Shown: one piece after another, positions 5,886 through 13,539 of the stretch
Layout: every line of letters starts with the position of its first letter
Numbering within the stretch: the stretch's first letter is position 1
Source: a virus
DNA: 21,178 bases
Reading direction: 5' to 3' (one strand)
IMG/VR virus record: IMGVR_UViG_3300020470_002117
Coordinates: 1 to 21,178 of that record
Program-made: the position numbers and the translations under genes
The notes under the pieces: generated by a model
What the model was told of the DNA's origin: nothing
The model's database searches: none
What the model saw: only the letters and a program-made list of their open reading frames with translations

Positions 5886-7395
5886 AATCCCACAGTTCTC
5901 CCCCATAAGTAACGTTTGATGTATCGGTCACTGCTCCACTGGTCCAAGAATCTGTAACTGGCTCGTACTCGTCTGAATCTCCCATAACAGTAAAAGTATT
6001 CGTACCAGTAGTAGGAGTTCCAATGCTTGAAGTGCCATCGCTAGGACCACTACTTATGACAACAGTGCAAGTTCCACCAGAAATGGTTCCTAAAGAATAA
6101 GTTCCTGTTGATGGTGCTGTACTTCCTGTATCAAATTGACAGAAAAATGCAGGCAGACCATTTGGATTTACATAAAGAAGACCTTTCCCATTTGAAGGAT
6201 GAATAATTACATCTTTAGGGTACAAACTCATTCTTCCACTATTTGCATTGAAATCACTATGAGTGCTTACCAATTCAAATTTTCTAGACCAAACAAGACT
6301 GTTACTTGTTATTTTTGTTAAAACCGCATTTGAATATCCCTGCCCTGAAGGTTCGTGTTGAACAGAAATAAAGATAGTATTAGTGTCTGAAGGGTCTTTT
6401 GCACATCCAGTAACAATAAAAGTACCATTAAAATTTTTAGCGTAATCGTACCAAGTGCCAGCGTGGTATGAATTATTAACGTAGGCAATTTTGGCCCCTG
6501 CATGATTGCCTACTACAAGTGTTGCAGAATCTATTGAAGTTCCTGAGTAATCACGAAGAACATCAAGTCCTCTATTCGCTGATTGCAAGTCAACATGCCC
6601 TCCACTACTTTGTAAAAAAGTTGCTGAAGAATCAAAATCAATATTTTTATCGCCTGAATGATCAGCAGTATAGAAACTACCTTTTATACGATGCATATTT
6701 TTCCAACCAGTTTCATTCTTAAGACTCTTACCACTTATCATCGTAAAGTAGCCTTGAGTAGCACCAGACCCAAGACAAACAGCCCAGTCTCTTATTGACA
6801 TATTTGAAACAGTACCACTTTGACTAGACCTAGCTCCACCCCAACCTATTTTTGTTCCGTCTGTCATCTTAAAAGACAACATAATAGGTGCTCTGTTTTC
6901 CCCTGATCCAGAACTGTTGTTAACATTAGGAGCTTCAATTAAAAGCAAACCTATATCTGCATTAGGAAGTGCCCTAAGTGATGCACCTTGACCATGATCA
7001 ACAAAAGATGAACCTGCATTCGTGTCACTACTATGATCAATGTGCCATCGTTTATTCCATAGCAAAGCACCGCTCTTGTTTAAGGCCCAGATGTTGTAAT
7101 ATGCACCGCTTGTGCTACCCATATAAATTTGAATATCTTGATAACCAACCGCCATGCCATAAGTAGTTCCAGCACTATGACTGCTAAATACTTTTTGAAA
7201 AACTATTTCCCCAGCAGCATCAAGTTTAATTGCTTTCCATGTATTAGCTATTGAATGATAGTAGATACTTCCATCAGAACCATAATGGAACGAAGTCCTA
7301 TCATTTCCATTGCCTTGAGCAGTATTTAGTTTCACAAAATCGACAGGATCAACTCCTCCTGCACCTACACCTAAGAGCATTTGTTGTATAGGCAT
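5884..7395 (-). CDS. Putative beta-propeller-like phage surface/tail protein
   Basis: The product has 503 residues, begins MPIQQMLLGVGAGG (a start I recall from other cyanophage structural proteins) and has no TM segments. It contains recurring strand motifs in which a lysine- or asparagine-bearing strand leads into a W/F-K strand: KAIKLDAAGEIVFQKVF (about 53-69), IWALNKSGALLWNKRW (about 102-117) and VLTKITSNSLVWSRKF (about 358-373). This suggests delta-60/PQQ-like propeller blades. The last 90 residues are Gly/Ser/Thr-rich with a likely separate beta domain ending YGGELWD. Its ATG overlaps the stop of the 316-residue fibre gene (TAATG). A carbohydrate- or surface-binding role fits the fibre context but is inference; no family is named with confidence. 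Confidence 0.85.
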   Translation of the reverse strand: MPIQQMLLGVGAGGVDPVDFVKLNTAQGNGNDRTSFHYGSDGSIYYHSIANTWKAIKLDAAGEIVFQKVFSSHSAGTTYGMAVGYQDIQIYMGSTSGAYYNIWALNKSGALLWNKRWHIDHSSDTNAGSSFVDHGQGASLRALPNADIGLLLIEAPNVNNSSGSGENRAPIMLSFKMTDGTKIGWGGARSSQSGTVSNMSIRDWAVCLGSGATQGYFTMISGKSLKNETGWKNMHRIKGSFYTADHSGDKNIDFDSSATFLQSSGGHVDLQSANRGLDVLRDYSGTSIDSATLVVGNHAGAKIAYVNNSYHAGTWYDYAKNFNGTFIVTGCAKDPSDTNTIFISVQHEPSGQGYSNAVLTKITSNSLVWSRKFELVSTHSDFNANSGRMSLYPKDVIIHPSNGKGLLYVNPNGLPAFFCQFDTGSTAPSTGTYSLGTISGGTCTVVISSGPSDGTSSIGTPTTGTNTFTVMGDSDEYEPVTDSWTSGAVTDTSNVTYGGELWD

Positions 7396-8345
7396 TATTC
7401 TAATCCTGCTCCTGAGCCGTAATAAACATTACTTGCTGTACATATAAATGTTGCGACACCTCTTCCTTTTAATGTTAATGAACTTTTAGTACTTGTATCA
7501 CCAGCTAAATACATCGTGCAACCAGTGTTTGTAACAGTCTGATCAGAGCCACTATTATTAATCAACGTTATTGCCTGACCTGCTGTAAAACCTGTACTAG
7601 TGTTTATTATCCAGCCACCTGTACTGTTGATTGAATGTTTACCTGAGTCAGCAGCAACAATTGTATGTTGAGCAGATTTAATGGTTTGAACAATAGTCCT
7701 TACATCGCCTTTGCTGTCTGATACCGATCCACCAGAAGTGCTAATTGATCCAGAAACTGCGACATCGCCAAGGGTGTTGACTGTTACTCTCGTATCTGTC
7801 CCGTCTCTAACTGTTAAATCGTTATTGGAAACAACTTCCCAAGTATTTTGATCATCACTTAAAACAATCGAAGAATGATCAGCATTATGAACATGTATAA
7901 ATCTATTAACACTATTAGGAGAAGTAACAGAGTGAGTTCCTACTCCTAAATTTCCAGTTGATGTAATGATGCTGTTACCTTTTATCGCTCCTGTAGTTTC
8001 TATACCTTGGTTAAACGTCCAATTATTTGTCGCATCAACCCATTTGATTTCTTTATTTCCATCACCTGATTCTAATGTAATACCACCACCATCAGCCGCT
8101 GCGTCATTAGCAGCACCTTTAGCAAGTTCAATATTCTTATCAGCAACAGTCATCGTAGAAGATGCAACTGTTGTAGTCGTCCCGTTTACTTGGAGGTTGC
8201 CACTCAATGTTAAAGCAGCGGCAGTAATTGTTCCTGTGAAAGTTGGATCTGCCTTAACAGCAATGTTGCTAACAGCTAGATCAATCGCACTCCCTGACGA
8301 GTCATAGGTAATCGTATTGACCTTTACCTTTCCGTAAGTTGGCAT
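7395..8345 (-). CDS. Cyanophage-type virion structural/fibre protein
   Basis: The product has 316 residues. The N-terminus (MPTYGKVKVNTITYDSSGSA, then DPTFTGTITAAALTLSG) parallels the 260-residue protein at 5044-5826. Residues about 52-112 read VNGTTTTVASSTMTVADKN, IELAKGA and GGGITLESGDGNKEIKWVDA, a block very common in fibre proteins of marine T4-like and other cyanophages as I recall. A middle segment (SVNRFIHVHNADHSSIVLSD) and a C-terminal beta domain (HTIVAADSGKHSINSTGGW ... ITLINNSGSDQTVTNTGC) follow; the latter resembles a trimeric beta-tip region. The ATG directly abuts the stop of the 1141-residue fibre gene, so translation is probably coupled. Likely a receptor-binding or fibre component; the exact position in the virion is unknown. 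Confidence 0.85.
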   Translation of the reverse strand: MPTYGKVKVNTITYDSSGSAIDLAVSNIAVKADPTFTGTITAAALTLSGNLQVNGTTTTVASSTMTVADKNIELAKGAANDAAADGGGITLESGDGNKEIKWVDATNNWTFNQGIETTGAIKGNSIITSTGNLGVGTHSVTSPNSVNRFIHVHNADHSSIVLSDDQNTWEVVSNNDLTVRDGTDTRVTVNTLGDVAVSGSISTSGGSVSDSKGDVRTIVQTIKSAQHTIVAADSGKHSINSTGGWIINTSTGFTAGQAITLINNSGSDQTVTNTGCTMYLAGDTSTKSSLTLKGRGVATFICTASNVYYGSGAGLE

Positions 8346-11300
8346 TTAAAGCACCACCCAAGTTCTACCTGTGGGTATTGTAATCGTTACTCCATTATTT
8401 ACCGTTAACTCACCAACTGAAACAGCATTCTTACCAGAACCTAATTGATAATTTGCTGTAACTGTATGGTCATTTTCTATAAATACTTCATCAGTAGATC
8501 CTCCAGTTGCTCCAGCCCCACCTCCAATTGCTCCCCATCCTGTACTTGAATAACCTTCAAATTGATTAAGAGTGCTGTTATATCTAAACATCCCAGTATT
8601 AGCCGATCCGGGTCGTTGTGCTGTAGTACCAACTGGAATATCAAGAACGCCAGTTCCACTCATTAAAATATCTCCGCTTACAGTCAGGCCAGTTAACGTG
8701 CCAACACTTGTAATTGCTGATTGAGCAGCTCCAGTAACGGTTGCAGCCGATCCAGAACAATTTCCAGTGACATTTCCAGTTATATTTCCACTAAATGTTC
8801 CTGTAATTGTTCCACCGTTTGTAATATCGTTTGTGCCTAAATTGATGTCACCAGACATAGTGCCGCCAGCCAACGGGAGCTTCGTTGCGTCTGTGGCAGC
8901 GTCCGTTGCCCATTCAAGAGTTGTAGGTGTGCTTGCATTAGCTTTTAAAACCTGACCTGCTGTAGGGCTGGCTGCTGGAAGGCTGATTGTATAACTGGAT
9001 TCTGAACCTTTATCTGTTGCCCCTTTAATTCCTACATAAGCAGTACCATTTCCATCTGCTTCGTAGAAACGAACTTCTTTATCATTATCTACAAGTGCAT
9101 TACCAGTTAATGTTCCTCCCGCTTTTGGGAGAGCTGCGTCAGCTAAATCGTAAGCAGATTTAACAGCGTTAGGAGTAGCAGCAGTGGTAGTGCTAGTGCT
9201 TGAAGTTGAGTCAGTTAGTTGAAGAACACCAACTGCACTTGTTGTTCCAATAGTGATCTTGCTTCCAGCAATTGCAGCACTAGCATTTATATCAGCGTTA
9301 ACAATTGCACCAGCAGTAATAGAAGTTAAACCTGCATTTGTTATCCCTATATCACCTGTAACTGCAACTGCTGTAGCTACATTTGATCCGTTACCAACAA
9401 GGATTTGAGCAGAAGTTAAAGCAGCTAATTTACTGAAAGCAATTGCAGCCGTGGCAGCTAAATTTGCATTAACTAAACTTGCATCAACCATTGTTGATGT
9501 AACTGTATTTGTATCTCCGCTTGTAATTACTGTGCCAGTTACGTTAGGCAAAGTAATAGTTTTATCTGACGTTGTTGGATCGGCAACTGTTAATGTTGTT
9601 TCAAATGAGTCAACAGTCGACCCTTCAAATACAAGGCTTCCACTGTTACCAATTAACACCTGACCTGTAACAGTACCACCTGCTTTTGCTAATTTTTCTG
9701 TTTCTACTTCTTGAATCGCATCTTGTACATTTGTACTTGAAATCTGCCCGTATGGACTAAACGTAATATTCGAAGCAACTTGTCCCGCAATTGTCTGAGA
9801 AAGATCAACCTCATACCAGCCACTACCTGATGAATTAGTAACACCTAAAATGTAATCAGGAGGAGCAAATGCAATAGCTGGAGCAGGCGAACTTGGCGTT
9901 CCAGCCGTTGCAACCACGACATATACACCATCTGTAGTAGCAGATGCTGTAGGAAGATTAGATCCAACAGACAAACCAGCAGCAATACCAGCAGATGTCG
10001 TAGCAACCATCTGGCTCGTATTTGCGTTATAGGTTCCACCAAAAACAAGACTTCCCTTGGTCAGCGTTGTTATCGCCTGCCAAGCGTTTCCATCCCAGAT
10101 AAACGCATCCTCAGAAACAGTATCAAACAGAATCTGGCCTGAGAACTGAGCCGTTGGATAACCACTTTGGGCAATAGATTGAAATATTGCTACAGAACTA
10201 TTGCTGAGTTTTGTTCCGTCAATACTGTCTGTACCAATTCTTGCAGCGTTTATAGTTCCAGAAGTCAATAATGCTGCACTGTGATTAGGTAAATCAGAAT
10301 CAGCAAGAGCTGCAAGACCTGTAACTCTTCCCTTTGCATCTACAGTTACTTTTGTATTCGTACCAGCAGTAACTCCTGAATCAACAACGGTTAAAGCACC
10401 ATTACCATCAACAGATAAAGGCCCACCTGTCGGAACAGAAACACCACCTACAGCACTAGCAGTAGCAAGAGGTAAGTCGCCAGCCGCTAGGGTCGCTGTT
10501 CCTGTTATTTGTCCAAAATTATTAAAGGTAACTTTTGTCGCTGTAGCACCAGTTGTTGTTGCTGCAATAGATAAAGCACCTGCACCAGTAACAGAAAGAC
10601 CTCCTGCACTAGCAATTGAAACACCACCAACAGCAGATGTAGTTGCAATAGGCAGATCACCAGCGGCGAGAGCAACAGTTCCAGTAATGAGTCCTTGAGC
10701 GTTATATGAAATACCTGAACGAGTAGCAGCCGTAACTGTGTTATTTATTCCAAGGTTCCCGCTGGCTACATTTAAAGACCTATCAAGGTTGGAAGAATTT
10801 AATTTCGCTGGGGTTATTTCACCATCTTTTATTTTTGCATTTGTAACAGCATCAGTAGCAATTTTTGCTTCGATAACAGCATTGCTAGCTATCGCTCCAG
10901 CATCGACAGAATTATCTGCTAACTCAGAAGCTGTTATTGCATTTTGAGCTATTTGAGTAGCAGTAATAGTATCGTTGGCAAGCTTTACACCAGTTATCGA
11001 TCCAGCGCCTAATGAACCAGCAGCAATAGTTCCGTCTAACTTTGCAGCATTTACAGCTCCATCAGCTATTTGATCTGTTCCAATGGCTCCATTAGCAATT
11101 TGCGTTGCTGTGATTGTGTTATTAACAATATTTCCAGCAGCGATAGTCTGACTTGCAATCTTCGCTCCAGTGATTGCTCCACTGGCAACAGCAGCAGTAT
11201 CAACAGCATTGTCAGCAAGTTCTGTGGCAGTAACAGAATTAGTTGCTAATTGAGTAGCAGTAATCCCTCCAGATGCAATTTTTGCCCCAGGTATATCTCC

Positions 11301-11771
11301 ATCGCTTAAGTTTAATTTTCCATAAGCAATTGTTGTATTTGCAATTCGATCATTATCAACAGCAAGATCAGCAATAGCAGCAGTATCAACCGCATCATCA
11401 GCTAACTCAGAAGCAGTTATCGCATTAGCAGCAATTTGTGTTGCAGTAACAGTATCGTTAACTAACTTCGCTCCAGTTATCGTTGCGTTTGCTATCTGCG
11501 TTGCTGTAATAGTTGAGTTAGCAATCTTGGAAGCAGTTACAGCTAAATTTTGAATCGTTGCTGTCGCTACGGCATCAGCAGCAAAAGGCGTTGCAACTTT
11601 GGCAGCAGGTATATCTCCAGAATCAATAAGAGCTACACCAGCCGCTACTAAGTCTTTTACAGTGACCTTCTTCGTCTCAGTCGCACTTAGATCAGCAAGG
11701 GCTAATACATCAGTGTTTTGTATCCCTGCTTCTGCTAAAGCAGGCAGATTACTTATCTGTAGATCAGCCAT
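8346..11771 (-). CDS. Large repeat-rich tail fibre protein
   Basis: The product has 1141 residues, Ala/Thr/Ile-rich. The N-terminus (LQISNLPALAEAGIQNTDVL, then KKVTVKDL) is the attachment-type start seen in cyanophage fibres. Residues about 64-325 are short-period ITATQIAxxAITxxxLADxAV repeats, probably a beta-helical or triple-stranded shaft. Residues about 346-500 hold three ~60-residue repeats ending in GDLP or SDLP. A WDGNAWQAI segment follows, then three AGGTxTG/SG motifs typical of fibre shafts. The C-terminal domain contains PVGTTAQRPGSANTGMFRYN and finally TIPTGRTWVVL, a tip style I recall from marine cyanophages. The 31-bp gap upstream has no clear Shine-Dalgarno. It is the first of five fibre-type genes and probably the main shaft; host-receptor contact is inferred. 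Confidence 0.9.
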   Translation of the reverse strand: MADLQISNLPALAEAGIQNTDVLALADLSATETKKVTVKDLVAAGVALIDSGDIPAAKVATPFAADAVATATIQNLAVTASKIANSTITATQIANATITGAKLVNDTVTATQIAANAITASELADDAVDTAAIADLAVDNDRIANTTIAYGKLNLSDGDIPGAKIASGGITATQLATNSVTATELADNAVDTAAVASGAITGAKIASQTIAAGNIVNNTITATQIANGAIGTDQIADGAVNAAKLDGTIAAGSLGAGSITGVKLANDTITATQIAQNAITASELADNSVDAGAIASNAVIEAKIATDAVTNAKIKDGEITPAKLNSSNLDRSLNVASGNLGINNTVTAATRSGISYNAQGLITGTVALAAGDLPIATTSAVGGVSIASAGGLSVTGAGALSIAATTTGATATKVTFNNFGQITGTATLAAGDLPLATASAVGGVSVPTGGPLSVDGNGALTVVDSGVTAGTNTKVTVDAKGRVTGLAALADSDLPNHSAALLTSGTINAARIGTDSIDGTKLSNSSVAIFQSIAQSGYPTAQFSGQILFDTVSEDAFIWDGNAWQAITTLTKGSLVFGGTYNANTSQMVATTSAGIAAGLSVGSNLPTASATTDGVYVVVATAGTPSSPAPAIAFAPPDYILGVTNSSGSGWYEVDLSQTIAGQVASNITFSPYGQISSTNVQDAIQEVETEKLAKAGGTVTGQVLIGNSGSLVFEGSTVDSFETTLTVADPTTSDKTITLPNVTGTVITSGDTNTVTSTMVDASLVNANLAATAAIAFSKLAALTSAQILVGNGSNVATAVAVTGDIGITNAGLTSITAGAIVNADINASAAIAGSKITIGTTSAVGVLQLTDSTSSTSTTTAATPNAVKSAYDLADAALPKAGGTLTGNALVDNDKEVRFYEADGNGTAYVGIKGATDKGSESSYTISLPAASPTAGQVLKANASTPTTLEWATDAATDATKLPLAGGTMSGDINLGTNDITNGGTITGTFSGNITGNVTGNCSGSAATVTGAAQSAITSVGTLTGLTVSGDILMSGTGVLDIPVGTTAQRPGSANTGMFRYNSTLNQFEGYSSTGWGAIGGGAGATGGSTDEVFIENDHTVTANYQLGSGKNAVSVGELTVNNGVTITIPTGRTWVVL
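10272..10736 (-). repeat. Three ~60-residue repeats ending in (G/S)DLP
   Basis: Residues about 346-500 contain GLITGTVALAAGDLP, GQITGTATLAAGDLP and GRVTGLAALADSDLP, ending near residues 374, 434 and 495. The first two are followed by ATxSAVGGVS, and GALS or GALT strands lie between units. This is consistent with a regular beta-structured shaft segment distinct from the preceding short repeats. Confidence 0.65.
10797..11582 (-). repeat. Short-period TATQIA/SELADxAV coding repeats in the fibre shaft
   Basis: Codons for residues about 64-325 encode degenerate units of roughly 5-12 residues (ITATQIA, ITASELADDAVDTAAIA and relatives). A longer super-unit recurs: residues 105-139 match 266-300 (NDTVTATQIAANAITASELA versus NDTITATQIAQNAITASELA). 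The protein copies are close but the DNA differs at many synonymous sites, with only short identical stretches such as GCTTCTGAGTTAGC. Confidence 0.75.
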
Positions 11772-11802
11772 TGACTACTAACTAAAAACCATTAGCAATA
11801 GT

Positions 11803-12669
11803 TTAAACCTGTTCGAGCAATATGGGACTTTCATCTTCTTGTAAAACTTTATCTGAGTTCTCCTGTAATAGATAACCAGCAGTGTCACCAGTCTTTAATC
11901 GAATAACTCCATTGGTTATAAATTCAACTCTAGTCTCAATGACTTCCGCAGGAGTAACACTTACAGCAACATTAGTAATAATACAATTCGCTTCGTAATA
12001 AACGTTTTTAGCAGAATTATTTGGATCACGGTAAATGTAAAACAAACCATCAAAATCTGATCCTTGCTGTGTCCTAACGATTAACTGAGCAAGATAAAAA
12101 GGAAATTCTGGATCGCCACCATATTCATTTTTTCTATCTCCCGTGTCATAACTATGCTCCCAAATGCAACTCATTGTTCCTTGACCGCTAATTAATCCAG
12201 CTTCATATTGATTCCTAAATTCATCTCCAAGGTTTGTTAAATCAACTTGCTCTCTACTCGTTGTCATCTCAAAATCTCGAACATTGGCAACATGCCTATA
12301 CCTTTCATTTCGAGTCCTTACTAAAACATCTTTTGCTGCACTAGGAGTGACAAGAGTTAAAGCGTTTGTCTGTAATCCTTCTATTGCTTTCGGAAATGTG
12401 TCATATAAACGAATACCTCCCATAGGATCAACATTAATAAACCACTTGCCATCTGGGTAGCTATGACCATTAACAAGTTCGAGCGTTGAACCATCAACCG
12501 TTTCAATTTCTACTTCATCTCCTGTCAACAACGAACCAGAACTATGATCAACACTAAATCTCTTTGTTGAAGTGTTTACATCAAAAGGATCTAACTTCGT
12601 CTGCAAAGCAGCTTGAAGTGCATCTCTTTTAAGGGCTATTTCACCCGATTGCCCAAAATAAACACCCAT
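11803..12669 (-). CDS. Tail-tube-fold-like minor tail protein with C-terminal LLQE repeats
   Basis: The product has 288 residues. Residues about 118-175 (RTRNERYRHVANVRDFEMTT, then VDLTNLGDEFRNQYEAGLIS and GQGTMSCIWEH) follow the pattern of the tail-tube protein family: ...W/FxMTxxxxxVDxTxLGDxxRxxxxGLxSGxGxxxxxW. The N-terminal 110 residues are beta-rich (TGDEVEIETVDG, GKWFINVDPMGG). The C-terminus has three short strand-like units, YLLQENSDK, VLQEDESP and ILLEQV, a motif type common at ends of cyanobacterial phage proteins. It lies 3 bp after the 144-residue tube-like gene and upstream of the fibres, so an adaptor between tail tip and fibres is a reasonable inference. Possibly a second tube-like paralogue. 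No clear Shine-Dalgarno precedes the ATG. Confidence 0.75.
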   Translation of the reverse strand: MGVYFGQSGEIALKRDALQAALQTKLDPFDVNTSTKRFSVDHSSGSLLTGDEVEIETVDGSTLELVNGHSYPDGKWFINVDPMGGIRLYDTFPKAIEGLQTNALTLVTPSAAKDVLVRTRNERYRHVANVRDFEMTTSREQVDLTNLGDEFRNQYEAGLISGQGTMSCIWEHSYDTGDRKNEYGGDPEFPFYLAQLIVRTQQGSDFDGLFYIYRDPNNSAKNVYYEANCIITNVAVSVTPAEVIETRVEFITNGVIRLKTGDTAGYLLQENSDKVLQEDESPILLEQV

Positions 12670-12672
12670 GAT

Positions 12673-13107
12673 TTAGATAGATACTTCTGTAGGTGCTCCA
12701 TTTGATTCCCAACTAATATCAGCACTTAACACTTCACCAACAGCACTATTCATTGATATTCCAGTAATCAAAGTCGAGAAGGTAATAAAACGACCATTAG
12801 CAGAACCATCAACAATTTTTAGTTTTAAAGTTGCAGTAGTAGAGGTCATATCTGTACTACCAGCAGCTTTAATACATTTACCAATTAATGTTGTTACATC
12901 TCCGCCAGACCCAGCAGAAGCTTGATAGTAAAACAATCTTGCACTGCCGCTATAACTTCTAACTCCTTGAACAATTGTTCTGTCAGTGTCTTCTAAACTT
13001 GTTGTTTCAAGAACAGCTTGTGAACTAGAAAAAGACCAAGATTGAACTTTGGCGGCTTTAGTGCCGTCAATAAAAAGCTGTCCGTCCTTTCCGCTATAAA
13101 AAGCCAC
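12673..13107 (-). CDS. Phage tail tube-like protein
   Basis: The product has 144 residues from a GTG start (13105-13107) with a weak AGG four bases upstream; no ATG lies nearby. Residues about 7-60 (KDGQLFIDGTKAAKVQSWSF, then LETTSLEDTDRTIVQGVRSY and SGSARLFYY) fit the tail tube protein family (G.L.ID.T...V..WS.....LETTSL.D..RT...G.RS.SGSA...YY). The second half (TATLKLKIVDGSANGRFITF, then ISMNSAVGEVLSADISWESN) is also typical of that fold. The family normally assembles the hexameric tube and is encoded before the tape measure. Here it lies after the J-like gene, so it may instead be a distal tube-fold protein, and the true major tube gene may lie to the right of the window. Confidence 0.8.
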   Translation of the reverse strand: MAFYSGKDGQLFIDGTKAAKVQSWSFSSSQAVLETTSLEDTDRTIVQGVRSYSGSARLFYYQASAGSGGDVTTLIGKCIKAAGSTDMTSTTATLKLKIVDGSANGRFITFSTLITGISMNSAVGEVLSADISWESNGAPTEVSI

Positions 13108-13135
13108 GACCTAAAAAATCAATACGTTGTTCTTA

Positions 13136-13537
13136 TTATATGGGTGCATCCAAACAAGCAACAAAACTACAGCTCACATTACTGATACCAGGGAAAACAC
13201 TTGTAACGTTTGGAGGACCAGAATATCTCCATTTTAAAGGAGTTCCTTCTTTGAAAAAGGCTTGAAGTTGACTATCAGCACCATCAATAACATTTGTTCC
13301 ATCAAAAGTCACGTTATCCCATACAGAATTAACAGCTTCATAATTAGACAAAATACTTGCTGCTTGAGCATCAGTAATATTACTAAAACCCAATGACAGT
13401 GTTGCGTTCGTTCTGTTTTTTCCATAACGAATCACAGTTTTAACACCATTTTGAGCTTCAAACTCTGCTTGTGGATATGTGCCAGGAGAATAACTTCTAG
13501 TTGTAGGAGTTGGAACGGAAGCAGGAAAACTAGCCAT
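13136..13537 (-). CDS. Minor tail protein (lambda M-like pattern)
   Basis: The product has 133 residues. FPASVPTPTTRSYSPGTYPQ, then FEAQNGVKTVIRYGKNRTNA, then TLSLGFSNITDAQAASILSN and YEAV form a pattern resembling small siphophage minor tail proteins: PG.YP...F...NG....I.YG....A.L.LGF.NI.D..A..I...Y. The C-terminus (LKWRYSGPPNVTSVFPGISN) has a GPPxVxSVxPG strand typical of these proteins in cyanophages, as I recall. The ATG has a good Shine-Dalgarno (AGAGGA, 8 bp spacing) embedded in the end of the J-like gene, whose stop lies only 2 bp upstream. A structural role near the tail tip is inferred from position; the M-like label is tentative. Confidence 0.7.
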   Translation of the reverse strand: MASFPASVPTPTTRSYSPGTYPQAEFEAQNGVKTVIRYGKNRTNATLSLGFSNITDAQAASILSNYEAVNSVWDNVTFDGTNVIDGADSQLQAFFKEGTPLKWRYSGPPNVTSVFPGISNVSCSFVACLDAPI

Positions 13538-13539
13538 TT

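Noticed and set aside
5537-7166. Plus-strand frames at 5537-5788, 6519-6722 and 6978-7166
   Set aside because: Antisense to the 260- and 503-residue structural genes; compositions are low-complexity or His/Tyr-rich artefacts of the opposite strand.
7966-8307. 113-codon open frame on the plus strand
   Set aside because: It lies antisense inside the 316-residue fibre gene. Its Val/Ala/Pro/Ser-rich product is what the complement of a Thr/Ala/Gly/Asn-rich fibre gene gives; no start context or motif supports it.
10272-11582. CRISPR array or noncoding tandem repeat
   Set aside because: The periodicity is in the protein (fibre shaft); units are contiguous, in frame, without identical direct repeats and unique spacers.
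8767-11781. Several 60-70-codon plus-strand frames (8767-8955, 9451-9663, 10738-10947, 11599-11781)
   Set aside because: These are antisense shadows of the repetitive 1141-residue fibre gene, where low stop density follows from repeated Ala/Thr/Ile codons. None has a motif or a coherent neighbour.
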